Shown here piece by piece: positions 17,430 through 26,495 of a stretch of 64,000 nucleotides of DNA (within the stretch, counting starts at the first letter, position 1; each line of letters opens with the position of its first letter). The position numbers and the translations under genes are program-made. Below the pieces are notes generated by a model. That model ran no database searches and was not told where the DNA came from. It saw only the letters and a list, made by a program, of their open reading frames with translations. Source of the stretch: Pseudomonas psychrophila HA-4 (lineage in GTDB: Bacteria > Pseudomonadota > Gammaproteobacteria > Pseudomonadales > Pseudomonadaceae). The stretch lies in contig NZ_ALJC01000117.1 of the NCBI RefSeq assembly GCF_000282975.1, forward strand, positions 1-64,000, written 5' to 3'.

Positions 17430-18938
17430 ATGCGTATCCATGTCAGTTTTATCGACCGTGTCGGCATCACCCAGGAAGTTCTGGCGTTGCTTGGCGGGCG
17501 TAATCTCAATCTGGATGCGGTGGAGATGGTTCCACCCAACGTTTACATCGACGCCCCGACGCTCAGCCCGCAGGTGCTCGACGAATTGCGCGAAGCGCTG
17601 TTCCGGGTCAACGGTGTGCAGTCGGTGACGGTGGTCGACATCCTTCCCGGCCAGCGCCGCCACCTACAACTCGATGCCCTGCTCGCCGCCATGACCGACC
17701 CGGTTCTGGCGCTGGACAGAGACGGCCATGTGTTGCTGGCCAACCCGGCATTGGTCACGCTGTACGGCCGCGACCCGACCGGTGAAAGCGTCGGTGAGCT
17801 GTTCAGCAATCCGGGCTTGCTGGATGTGTTGCTGGAAAACGGTTTTCGCCTGCCCCTGCGCGAGGTCACCCTTAACGGCCATCCGCTGATGCTCGATGCC
17901 ACGCCGATTACCGATGCCGGTGCCCTGCTCACGCTGTACCAACCAAGCCGCATTGGTGAACGTCTGGCCGCCCTGCACCACGACCACGCCGAGGGCTTTG
18001 ACGCACTGCTCGGTGACTCGCCTGCAATCCGCACCTTAAAAGCCCGTGCGCAGCGCGTGGCAGCGCTGGATGCTCCGTTATTGATTCAAGGTGAGACCGG
18101 CACCGGTAAAGAGCTCGTGGCGCGCGCCTGTCATGCCATCAGCGACCGTTTTGCCGCGCCGTTTCTGGCCTTGAACTGCGCTGCACTCCCAGAAAACCTG
18201 GCCGAAAGCGAACTGTTCGGTTATGCCCCCGGCGCCTTCACCGGCGCACAACGCGGCGGTAAGCCGGGGCTGATGGAACTGGCCAACCATGGCACGGTGT
18301 TTCTGGATGAAATCGCGGAAATGTCACCCTACCTGCAAGCCAAACTGTTGCGCTTTTTGAATGACGGCAGCTTCCGCCGGGTCGGGGGTGAGCGCGAGGT
18401 CAAGGTCAATGTACGGATCCTAAGCGCCACGCACCGCAACCTCGAAAAAATGGTCAACGAGGGCACGTTTCGCGAAGACTTGTTCTATCGCCTCAACGTG
18501 CTAAGCATCGAAGTACCGCCGCTGCGCGAGCGCGGCCAAGATATTTTGCTGCTCGCGCGCACCTTCATGCAGCAGGCCTGCACCCAAATCCAGCGCCCAG
18601 TGTGCCGCCTAGCACCGAGCACTTACCCAGCGCTATTGGGCAATCGCTGGCCGGGTAATGTGCGCCAATTGCAGAACGTGATCTTTCGCGCGGCCGCCAT
18701 CTGCGAAAGCACGCTGGTGGACATTGGTGACCTAGACATTGCCGGCACGTCGGTGGCGCGCCAAGGCGACAGCGAAATTGAAACCCTGGAACACGCCGTT
18801 GAATCTTTCGAAAAGGCACTGCTGGAAAAGCTCTACGTCAGCTACCCCTCGACCCGGCAACTGGCCGCCCGCCTGCAAACCTCGCACACAGCCATTGCGC
18901 ATCGACTGCGTAAATACGGCATCCCAGGCAAAAATTGA
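17430..18938 (+). CDS. gcsR: Sigma-54-dependent activator of glycine cleavage (GcsR-like)
   Basis: TyrR-like enhancer-binding protein of 502 aa. An N-terminal ACT domain begins MRIHVSFIDRVGITQEVL. A PAS-like segment follows at about 80-175. The central AAA+ domain carries Walker A GETGTGKE, the sigma-54 contact loop GAFTGA and VFLDEIAEM. A C-terminal HTH reads TRQLAARLQTSHTAIAHRLRKYGI. It lies directly upstream of gcvH-gcvP-sdaA-gcvT with a sigma-54 promoter between, as P. aeruginosa gcsR does. Glycine is the probable signal. PhhR/TyrR paralogues are alternatives but do not fit the context. Confidence 0.92.
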   Translation: MRIHVSFIDRVGITQEVLALLGGRNLNLDAVEMVPPNVYIDAPTLSPQVLDELREALFRVNGVQSVTVVDILPGQRRHLQLDALLAAMTDPVLALDRDGHVLLANPALVTLYGRDPTGESVGELFSNPGLLDVLLENGFRLPLREVTLNGHPLMLDATPITDAGALLTLYQPSRIGERLAALHHDHAEGFDALLGDSPAIRTLKARAQRVAALDAPLLIQGETGTGKELVARACHAISDRFAAPFLALNCAALPENLAESELFGYAPGAFTGAQRGGKPGLMELANHGTVFLDEIAEMSPYLQAKLLRFLNDGSFRRVGGEREVKVNVRILSATHRNLEKMVNEGTFREDLFYRLNVLSIEVPPLRERGQDILLLARTFMQQACTQIQRPVCRLAPSTYPALLGNRWPGNVRQLQNVIFRAAAICESTLVDIGDLDIAGTSVARQGDSEIETLEHAVESFEKALLEKLYVSYPSTRQLAARLQTSHTAIAHRLRKYGIPGKN

Positions 18939-18965
18939 TCGTATAGACGCGCGCCTACACGATCC

Positions 18966-19000
18966 GTATTGATTTCATTCCATCGTAATGAATTCAATAC
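18966..19000. repeat. AT-rich inverted repeat downstream of gcsR
   Basis: GTATTGATTTCATT (18966-18979) and AATGAATTCAATAC (18987-19000) match as inverted arms at 13 of 14 positions with a seven-base spacer. It could be a protein-binding site or a weak gcsR terminator; there is no T-run. Confidence 0.55.
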
Positions 19001-19064
19001 ACCCGCCTTAACCCTGTGCTGCTCAAGGCTTTGATCCTCTTAGATTTTTTAATGCAGCCGGCGT

Positions 19065-19082
19065 TGTATCGATTTCGCTACA
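19065..19082. promoter_or_regulatory. Candidate GcsR binding site
   Basis: TGTATCG-ATTT-CGCTACA has the 7-4-7 layout and 18-bp length of the P. aeruginosa GcsR site (TGTAACG-N4-CGTTCCG). It lies 82 bp upstream of the sigma-54 promoter. P. aeruginosa has three tandem sites; I see only one good copy here. Confidence 0.55.
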
Positions 19083-19146
19083 GCACATTGTTCAAACCAT
19101 TCTCAAAAAATACTCAACTACCTGATAAATAAAGCTTTTATCAAAG

Positions 19147-19162
19147 TGGCAACCATTTTGCA
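19147..19162 (+). promoter_or_regulatory. Sigma-54 promoter of the glycine cleavage operon
   Basis: TGGCAA-N5-TTGCA matches the -24/-12 consensus TGGCAC-N5-TTGCW with one difference and exact spacing. It lies 79 bases upstream of gcvH and downstream of a sigma-54 activator gene. An imperfect inverted repeat, TGATAAA (19123-19129)/TTTATCA (19137-19143), lies just before it and could be an IHF or activator site. Confidence 0.85.
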
Positions 19163-19240
19163 GTGAACTCATCCATTAGCTCGACCTGCGCGAGCATTAC
19201 ACCTGTGACCACCAGACACGTCTGGACCTGAGGAGTTTCG

Positions 19241-19624
19241 ATGAGCGACTTGCGTTTTACTGAAGACCACGAATGGCTGCGTGCCGAAGCCGATGGCAGC
19301 GTGACCGTAGGCATTACTGCTTTTGCGCAAAACGCTTTGGGCGATGTGGTGTTTGTTCAGTTGCCTGAGTTACAGGCTTACGACAAAGGCGCAGAAGCCG
19401 CCACCGTTGAATCAGTCAAGGCCGCCAGCGGCGTCTACATGCCGCTGGATGGCGAAGTGCTCGAAGTTAATCCCGCGCTCGATAGCAGCCCGGAACTGGT
19501 CAACGAAGACCCGCTGGGGCGAGGCTGGTTCTTGCGCTTCAAGCCTGCTGATGCAACTGCCGTCGACCAGTTGTTGGATCAGGACGCGTACGACCGCCTG
19601 ATCAAAGCCAACACCGAAGCCTGA
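19241..19624 (+). CDS. gcvH: Glycine cleavage system H protein
   Basis: Lipoyl carrier of 127 aa that shuttles the aminomethyl group between the P, T and L proteins. The lipoylation motif VESVKAASG places the modified Lys at residue 60, and GDVVFVQLPE and EDPLGRGWF are typical. It is the first gene of the operon behind the sigma-54 promoter, with TGAGGAG before the ATG, and precedes gcvP by ten bases. Confidence 0.96.
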   Translation: MSDLRFTEDHEWLRAEADGSVTVGITAFAQNALGDVVFVQLPELQAYDKGAEAATVESVKAASGVYMPLDGEVLEVNPALDSSPELVNEDPLGRGWFLRFKPADATAVDQLLDQDAYDRLIKANTEA

Positions 19625-19634
19625 GGAATCCACC

Positions 19635-22487
19635 ATGACTATCAATCTCAGCACCGCCAATGAATTCATCACGCGCCACATCGGCCCGCGTCAGGCCGAC
19701 GAGCACGCCATGCTCGCCACGCTTGGTTTTGAATCGCTTGAAGCCCTCAGCGCCAGCGTGATCCCGGAAAGCATCAAGGGCACCAGCGTCCTCAACCTGC
19801 CAGCCGGCCAAAGCGAAGCCGATGCATTGGCATCGATCAAGGCCATCGCTGCCAAAAACCAGCTGTGTAAAACCTATATTGGCCAAGGCTATTACAACTG
19901 CCACACGCCTTCGCCGATCTTGCGCAACCTGCTGGAAAACCCGGCTTGGTACACCGCTTACACGCCGTATCAGCCAGAAATCTCCCAAGGCCGCCTCGAA
20001 TCGCTGTTGAATTTCCAGACACTGATCAGCGACCTCACCGGCCTGCCGATTGCCAACGCGTCGCTGCTCGATGAGGCCACCGCCGCTGCCGAAGCCATGA
20101 CCTTCTGCAAACGTCTGAGCAAGAACAAAACCAGCCACAGCTTCTTCGCCTCCAGCCACTGCCACCCTCAAACCCTCGATGTACTGCGCACCCGCGCCGA
20201 GCCGCTGGGGATTGACGTGGTGGTCGGTGATGAGCGCGAGTTAAACGACGTATCGACGTTCTTCGGGGCGCTGTTGCAATACCCGGCCAGCAATGGCGAT
20301 GTATTCGACTACCGCGAACTGGTTGAGCGCTTCCACGCGGTCAACGCGCTGGTGGCGGTAGCGGCCGATTTGCTGGCCCTGACCTTGCTGACCCCGCCGG
20401 GTGAATTTGGCGCCGACGTGGCCATCGGCAGCGCCCAGCGTTTTGGCGTGCCACTGGGTTTCGGCGGCCCACACGCGGCTTACTTCTCGACCCGCGACGC
20501 GTTTAAGCGTGACATGCCGGGGCGTCTGGTCGGTGTTTCGGTCGACCGCCATGGTCAGCCTGCGCTGCGCTTGGCGATGCAAACCCGCGAGCAACATATC
20601 CGCCGCGAAAAGGCCACCAGCAACATCTGCACCGCCCAAGTGCTGCTGGCCAACATCGCCAGCATGTACGCCGTGTACCACGGCCCTAAGGGCCTGACGC
20701 ACATCGCCCAGCGCATTCATCAACTCACCGCGATTCTGGCGCAAGGCCTGACGGCGCTGGGACTGAAGGTTGAACAAAGCCAGTTCTTCGACACCTTGAC
20801 CCTGAACACCGGCAACCAAACGGCCGCACTGCACGCCAAGGCGCATGCTCAGCAGGTCAACCTGCGCGTGGTCGACAGCGAGCGCCTAGGCCTGTCGCTG
20901 GATGAAACCAGTAGCCAGTCAGACGTGATCGCTTTGTGGACGCTGCTCGCCACTGATGGTCAGGCACTGCCTGACTTTGACGCACTGGCTCAATCGGTAA
21001 AAGGCACCCTGCCCGCTGGGTTGCAGCGCCAATCGCCGATTCTCACCCACCCTGTGTTCAACCGCTATCACTCCGAAACCGAGCTAATGCGTTACCTGCG
21101 CCGCCTGGCCGACAAGGACCTGGCGCTGGACCGCACCATGATCCCGCTGGGCTCGTGCACCATGAAGCTCAACGCCGCCAGTGAAATGATCCCGGTGACG
21201 TGGGCCGAGTTCGGCAACCTGCACCCGTTTGCACCGGCCGAGCAAAGCTTGGGCTATCAGCAACTGACCAGCGAACTGGAGGCCATGCTCTGCGCGGCTA
21301 CCGGTTACGACGCGATCTCGCTGCAACCTAACGCCGGTTCTCAGGGTGAGTACGCGGGCTTGCTGGCCATTCGCGCGTATCACCAGAGCCGTGGCGAAGA
21401 ACGCCGCGACATTTGCCTAATTCCGTCCTCGGCGCACGGCACCAACCCGGCCACCGCCAACATGGCCGGCATGCGCGTGGTGGTGACCGCCTGTGATGCA
21501 CGCGGCAACGTCGACATCGAAGACCTTCGCGCCAAAGCCATCGAGCACCGCGACCATCTCGCCGCCCTGATGATCACTTACCCGTCGACCCACGGCGTGT
21601 TCGAAGAAGGCATTCGCGAAATCTGCGGCATCATTCATGACAACGGCGGCCAGGTGTACATCGACGGCGCCAACATGAACGCCATGGTCGGCTTGTGCGC
21701 TCCGGGCAAATTCGGCGGCGACGTATCGCACCTCAACCTGCACAAAACTTTCTGCATCCCACATGGCGGTGGCGGCCCGGGTGTTGGCCCGATTGGCGTC
21801 AGGTCTCACCTCACGCCTTTCCTGCCGGGGCACGGCATCATGGAGCGCAAAGAAGGCGCGGTCTGCGCAGCACCATTTGGCAGCGCGAGCATTCTGCCGA
21901 TCACGTGGATGTACATCCGAATGATGGGCGGCGAAGGCCTGAAACGCGCGTCGCAACTGGCCATTCTGAACGCCAACTACATCGCCCGCCGTCTCGAAGA
22001 GCACTACCCAGTACTGTACTCAGGCACCAACGGCCTAGTGGCACACGAATGCATCCTCGACCTGCGCCCACTAAAGGAGAGCAGCGGCATCAGCGTTGAT
22101 GACGTAGCCAAGCGCCTTATCGACTTTGGCTTCCACGCCCCGACCATGTCGTTCCCGGTGGCGGGCACGTTGATGATCGAGCCGACTGAAAGTGAGTCCA
22201 AAGAAGAACTGGACCGTTTCTGCGAAGCCATGATCCGCATCCGCGAAGAGATTCGCGCGGTCGAAAACGGCAGCCTCGACAAAGAAGACAACCCACTGAA
22301 AAACGCCCCGCATACCGCAGCCGAAATGGTTGGTGAGTGGACTCACCCCTACAGCCGTGAGCAAGCGGTGTACCCGGTAACGTCCTTGATCGACGGCAAA
22401 TACTGGCCTCCGGTGGGCCGTGTCGACAACGTGTTCGGCGACCGCAACCTAGTCTGCGCGTGCCCATCGATAGAGCTTTATGTTTAA
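19635..22487 (+). CDS. gcvP: Glycine dehydrogenase (decarboxylating), P protein
   Basis: PLP enzyme that decarboxylates glycine and passes the remaining aminomethyl group to GcvH. The single-chain protein is 950 aa, as expected for Pseudomonas. YYNCHTPSPILRNLLENPAWYTAYTPYQ segments mark the N-terminal half. In the C-terminal half, HLNLHKTFCIPHGGGGPG contains the PLP-binding Lys at residue 704. In P. aeruginosa the next gene is glyA2; here a palindromic spacer leads directly to sdaA. Confidence 0.97.
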   Translation: MTINLSTANEFITRHIGPRQADEHAMLATLGFESLEALSASVIPESIKGTSVLNLPAGQSEADALASIKAIAAKNQLCKTYIGQGYYNCHTPSPILRNLLENPAWYTAYTPYQPEISQGRLESLLNFQTLISDLTGLPIANASLLDEATAAAEAMTFCKRLSKNKTSHSFFASSHCHPQTLDVLRTRAEPLGIDVVVGDERELNDVSTFFGALLQYPASNGDVFDYRELVERFHAVNALVAVAADLLALTLLTPPGEFGADVAIGSAQRFGVPLGFGGPHAAYFSTRDAFKRDMPGRLVGVSVDRHGQPALRLAMQTREQHIRREKATSNICTAQVLLANIASMYAVYHGPKGLTHIAQRIHQLTAILAQGLTALGLKVEQSQFFDTLTLNTGNQTAALHAKAHAQQVNLRVVDSERLGLSLDETSSQSDVIALWTLLATDGQALPDFDALAQSVKGTLPAGLQRQSPILTHPVFNRYHSETELMRYLRRLADKDLALDRTMIPLGSCTMKLNAASEMIPVTWAEFGNLHPFAPAEQSLGYQQLTSELEAMLCAATGYDAISLQPNAGSQGEYAGLLAIRAYHQSRGEERRDICLIPSSAHGTNPATANMAGMRVVVTACDARGNVDIEDLRAKAIEHRDHLAALMITYPSTHGVFEEGIREICGIIHDNGGQVYIDGANMNAMVGLCAPGKFGGDVSHLNLHKTFCIPHGGGGPGVGPIGVRSHLTPFLPGHGIMERKEGAVCAAPFGSASILPITWMYIRMMGGEGLKRASQLAILNANYIARRLEEHYPVLYSGTNGLVAHECILDLRPLKESSGISVDDVAKRLIDFGFHAPTMSFPVAGTLMIEPTESESKEELDRFCEAMIRIREEIRAVENGSLDKEDNPLKNAPHTAAEMVGEWTHPYSREQAVYPVTSLIDGKYWPPVGRVDNVFGDRNLVCACPSIELYV

Positions 22488-22509
22488 GCAGCTATAAGTT
22501 TCTAGCTGC

Positions 22510-22549
22510 AAGCTGCAAGTTAAAGCACGTTCGCTTTAACTTGCAGCTT
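22510..22549. repeat. Perfect 17-bp palindrome between gcvP and sdaA
   Basis: Arms centred on GCTGCAAGTTAAAGC (22512-22526) and GCTTTAACTTGCAGC (22533-22547), extended by two A-T pairs, surround a six-base loop. Related pieces (CTGCAAGCTGCAAG, TTAAAGCTTG) flank it. It resembles a dispersed intergenic repeat of fluorescent pseudomonads. It may modulate expression between gcvP and sdaA. Confidence 0.75.
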
Positions 22550-22579
22550 AAAGCTTGTGGCTTACCGCTTGGAGTCCCC

Positions 22580-23956
<1,377 letters not shown>

Positions 23957-23973
23957 TTTTCAAGGAGTCACGA

Positions 23974-25098
23974 ATGTCCACCGAACACCTGCTAAACACC
24001 CCGCTGCACGCACTGCACCTTGAGCTCGGCGCCCGCATGGTGCCGTTTGCAGGCTATGACATGCCCGTGCAATACCCATTGGGCGTCATGAAAGAGCATC
24101 AACATACCCGTGAACAGGCCGGGCTGTTTGATGTGTCGCACATGGGGCAAATCCTTCTGACCGGCGCTGATGCCGCCAAGGCACTGGAAACACTGGTGCC
24201 CGTGGATATCATCGATCTGCCGGTGGGCATGCAGCGTTATGCCATGTTCACCAACGAGCAAGGCGGCATTCTTGACGACTTGATGGTGGCTAACCTGGGC
24301 AATGACCAGCTGTTTTTGGTGGTCAACGCAGCCTGCAAGGATCAAGACCTGGCACATCTGCGTAAGCACTTGAGCGCCCACTGTGACATCCAGCCATTGT
24401 TTGAAGAGCGCGCTCTGCTGGCGCTGCAAGGCCCGGCCGCGGTTGATGTATTGCAACGTCTGGCGCCAGAAGTGGCGAAGATGACGTTCATGCAGTTTGC
24501 CCCGGTCACCTTGCTCGGGGTTGACTGTTACGTCAGCCGCTCGGGGTATACCGGTGAAGACGGCTTTGAAATCTCAGTGCCTGCGGCGAACGCTGAAGCC
24601 TTGGCGCGCCACCTGCTGGCAGAACCAGAGGTTCAGGCCATTGGTCTGGGCGCCCGCGATTCATTGCGCCTTGAGGCCGGTTTGTGCCTATACGGGCATG
24701 ACATGAACGAAAAAACGACACCTATTGAGGCCAGCCTGTTGTGGGCAATCTCCAAAACGCGTCGCGCCGATGGCCCGCGTGCCGGTGGTTTTCCGGGTGC
24801 CGAACAGATTTTTGCCCAGCAGCAAAACGGCGTTGCACAAAAACGGGTCGGCTTGCTGCCCCAAGAACGTACACCCGTGCGTGAAGGCGCTGAAGTGGTT
24901 GATAAAGACGGTAAGGTTATCGGCAGAGTGTGCAGTGGCGGCTTCGGCCCGACACTTGGCGCGCCTCTGGCAATGGCTTATCTGGACATCGCACACACCG
25001 CGGTAGACAGCGACGTATGGGCAATAGTCCGTGGTAAAACTGTACCGATGAAAGTCTCGAAAATGCCATTTGTAGCGCAACGCTATTACCGAGGATAA
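23974..25098 (+). CDS. gcvT: Glycine cleavage system T protein (aminomethyltransferase)
   Basis: Transfers the methylene group from the lipoyl arm of GcvH to tetrahydrofolate, releasing ammonia. The protein is 374 aa. Family segments include GARMVPFAGYDMPVQYP, GLFDVSHMGQ, YTGEDGFEISVP and LRLEAGLCLYGHDMNE. The ATG at 23974 has AAGGAG upstream; an ATG at 23950 would overlap the sdaA stop. It is the last gene of the operon and is followed by strong hairpins. Confidence 0.96.
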   Translation: MSTEHLLNTPLHALHLELGARMVPFAGYDMPVQYPLGVMKEHQHTREQAGLFDVSHMGQILLTGADAAKALETLVPVDIIDLPVGMQRYAMFTNEQGGILDDLMVANLGNDQLFLVVNAACKDQDLAHLRKHLSAHCDIQPLFEERALLALQGPAAVDVLQRLAPEVAKMTFMQFAPVTLLGVDCYVSRSGYTGEDGFEISVPAANAEALARHLLAEPEVQAIGLGARDSLRLEAGLCLYGHDMNEKTTPIEASLLWAISKTRRADGPRAGGFPGAEQIFAQQQNGVAQKRVGLLPQERTPVREGAEVVDKDGKVIGRVCSGGFGPTLGAPLAMAYLDIAHTAVDSDVWAIVRGKTVPMKVSKMPFVAQRYYRG

Positions 25099-25126
25099 GC
25101 GTCAGATTTGTCGCTATCTAGCTATA

Positions 25127-25164
25127 CAGTTGTATGGTCACGCTAGTTGCGTGCCATACAACTG
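25127..25164 (+). terminator. Long hairpin after gcvT
   Basis: CAGTTGTATGG (25127-25137) pairs with CCATACAACTG (25154-25164). CACGC and GCGTG extend the stem to 16 bp with one bulge and a five-base loop. There is no T-run, so it may terminate weakly or protect the 3' end of the operon mRNA. Confidence 0.5.
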
Positions 25165-25179
25165 CTACAAAAGAGTGCG

Positions 25180-25199
25180 AAGTTTCGATAGCGAAACTT
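25180..25199. repeat. Small perfect palindrome in the gcvT-csp gap
   Basis: AAGTTTCG and CGAAACTT form an 8-bp perfect stem with the loop ATAG. It is one of three consecutive palindromes in this 461-bp gap. Confidence 0.5.
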
Positions 25200-25258
25200 A
25201 CATTTAAGGCACGAAAACAATTGAACATTTCTATGACTAAACTTACACACGAGCCACA

Positions 25259-25312
25259 GTAGGAACGAGCTTGCTCGCGATCTTTTTATCTTTAACAAGC
25301 TCGCTCCTACAG
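25259..25312. repeat. REP-type inverted repeat upstream of the cold-shock gene
   Basis: GTAGGAACGAGCTTG (25259-25273) and CAAGCTCGCTCCTAC (25296-25310) are inverted arms with one mismatch around CTCGCGATCTTTTTATC. It belongs to the same family as the repeats at 15.8 and 52.3 kb. The remaining sequence to 25559 has no gene and probably includes the long leader typical of cold-shock mRNAs. Confidence 0.75.
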
Positions 25313-25559
25313 GGTTCGTGCTCGTTTAAGCGAACTACAAGAGGCTCTAAGTTACTTATTTAAGGGGCTTGTTTTTTCAATCTTAGTTTCGTAGAGTTCG
25401 ACCACTGTGTTTGCATGGGTCGCTGGAATCGTGACCTGGGCAGTAGCTCTATGATTGCTACAACCCGTTCTGCGTCTCTTACTTTCCTGCAACCCAGCAC
25501 CAGTCCTCTTTAATTGCAAAGGGGCTGTCATTTAATTGTTAGCGTCAAGGAAATAAGAA

Positions 25560-25772
25560 ATGTCCCAACGTCAGAGCGGTACCGTTAAGTGGTTTAACGA
25601 TGAGAAAGGTTTTGGTTTCATTACTCCGGAAAGCGGCCCAGATCTGTTTGTGCACTTTCGCGCCATTCAGGGCAACGGTTTCAAAAGCTTGAAAGAAGGC
25701 CAGAAAGTCACCTTCATCGCAGTTCAAGGCCAAAAAGGCATGCAGGCTGACGAAGTTCAAGCCGAAGCCTAA
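25560..25772 (+). CDS. Cold-shock domain protein, CspA family
   Basis: Single-stranded nucleic-acid-binding protein of 70 aa, one cold-shock domain. RNP1 is KGFGFI and RNP2 is LFVHF, both intact, in the sequence starting [15 protein letters not shown]. Such proteins act as RNA chaperones in the cytoplasm. A long leader is possible because no gene lies in the preceding 461 bp. Which csp paralogue this is (capB-like among others) cannot be settled from one window. Confidence 0.95.
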
Positions 25773-25785
25773 GCCTCTGTTGCAC

Positions 25786-25819
25786 AAAAGCCTCTGATGC
25801 TGACATCAGAGGCTTTTTT
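25786..25819 (+). terminator. Rho-independent terminator of the cold-shock gene
   Basis: AAAAGCCTCTGATG (25786-25799) pairs perfectly with CATCAGAGGCTTTT (25804-25817) across a four-base loop and ends in a run of Ts. Confidence 0.92.
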
Positions 25820-25867
25820 ATGGGCGTAATTTCGTACTATGGGTTTTTTCCTTCACGAGAACCTGCC

Positions 25868-26356
25868 ATGTCAAAACAACCACTTAGCCCTCAAGGCGAC
25901 TTTCCCGCCGTTGGCCTGGGGCGCCGCTTGGCAGCCATGTTCTATGATTTCCTGCTGTGTACTGCCCTGCTTATCGTCACCACGTTTATTTACAAGCTAA
26001 TCATGATGGGCTTTATCGGCGAGGCCAGAATGCGCGCGCTTTCAGAGTCCGGAGCGCTGGACGGGGACCCCCTGCTTTCAACTATTTTGTTCTTCGTGCT
26101 CTTCGCATTCTTTGCCAAGTTTTGGACCCATAACGGGCAAACCCTCGGCATGCAGGTGTGGGGCGTACGCGTACAAAACGCAGACGGTACAGCCATCAGC
26201 CTGTGGCAAGCGCTGTTGCGGTTTGTGGTGTCGATTGGTTCATGGCTGTGTTTAGGGCTGGGGTTCATCTGGGCCGTGTTCGACAAACAGAACCGCACCT
26301 GGCACGACTTGTACTCAAACAGTCAGTTGGTGCGTATTCCCAAGCAGAAGAAATAA
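25868..26356 (+). CDS. RDD family membrane protein
   Basis: Integral membrane protein of 162 aa. The family motif is seen as LGRRLAAMFYDFLLC near residues 17-31. Hydrophobic segments follow at about 30-52, 75-95 and 120-145, with GQTLGMQVWGVRVQNADG between. Its function is unknown. The ATG at 25868 is preceded by a GAGAACC segment; a longer reading from 25820 would begin inside the csp terminator tail. A strong terminator follows. Confidence 0.85.
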   Translation: MSKQPLSPQGDFPAVGLGRRLAAMFYDFLLCTALLIVTTFIYKLIMMGFIGEARMRALSESGALDGDPLLSTILFFVLFAFFAKFWTHNGQTLGMQVWGVRVQNADGTAISLWQALLRFVVSIGSWLCLGLGFIWAVFDKQNRTWHDLYSNSQLVRIPKQKK

Positions 26357-26388
26357 AAAAAACCCGTATCTCTCGATACGGGTTTTTT
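26357..26388 (+). terminator. Terminator after the RDD gene
   Basis: CCCGTATC (26363-26370) and GATACGGG (26375-26382) form a perfect stem with loop TCTC, flanked by A and T runs. The symmetry means it could also work on the minus strand, but mucD ends about 110 bases away. Confidence 0.92.
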
Positions 26389-26495
26389 AACATTTGCGCC
26401 TTCTGAAACCCCTCTGCCATTTGATCTGCGGCGCTTCAGAGAAACGGGTTGCTTCGCAACCCTTCGCAGCCTTCGGCAGCGACTACGCGTTATGG

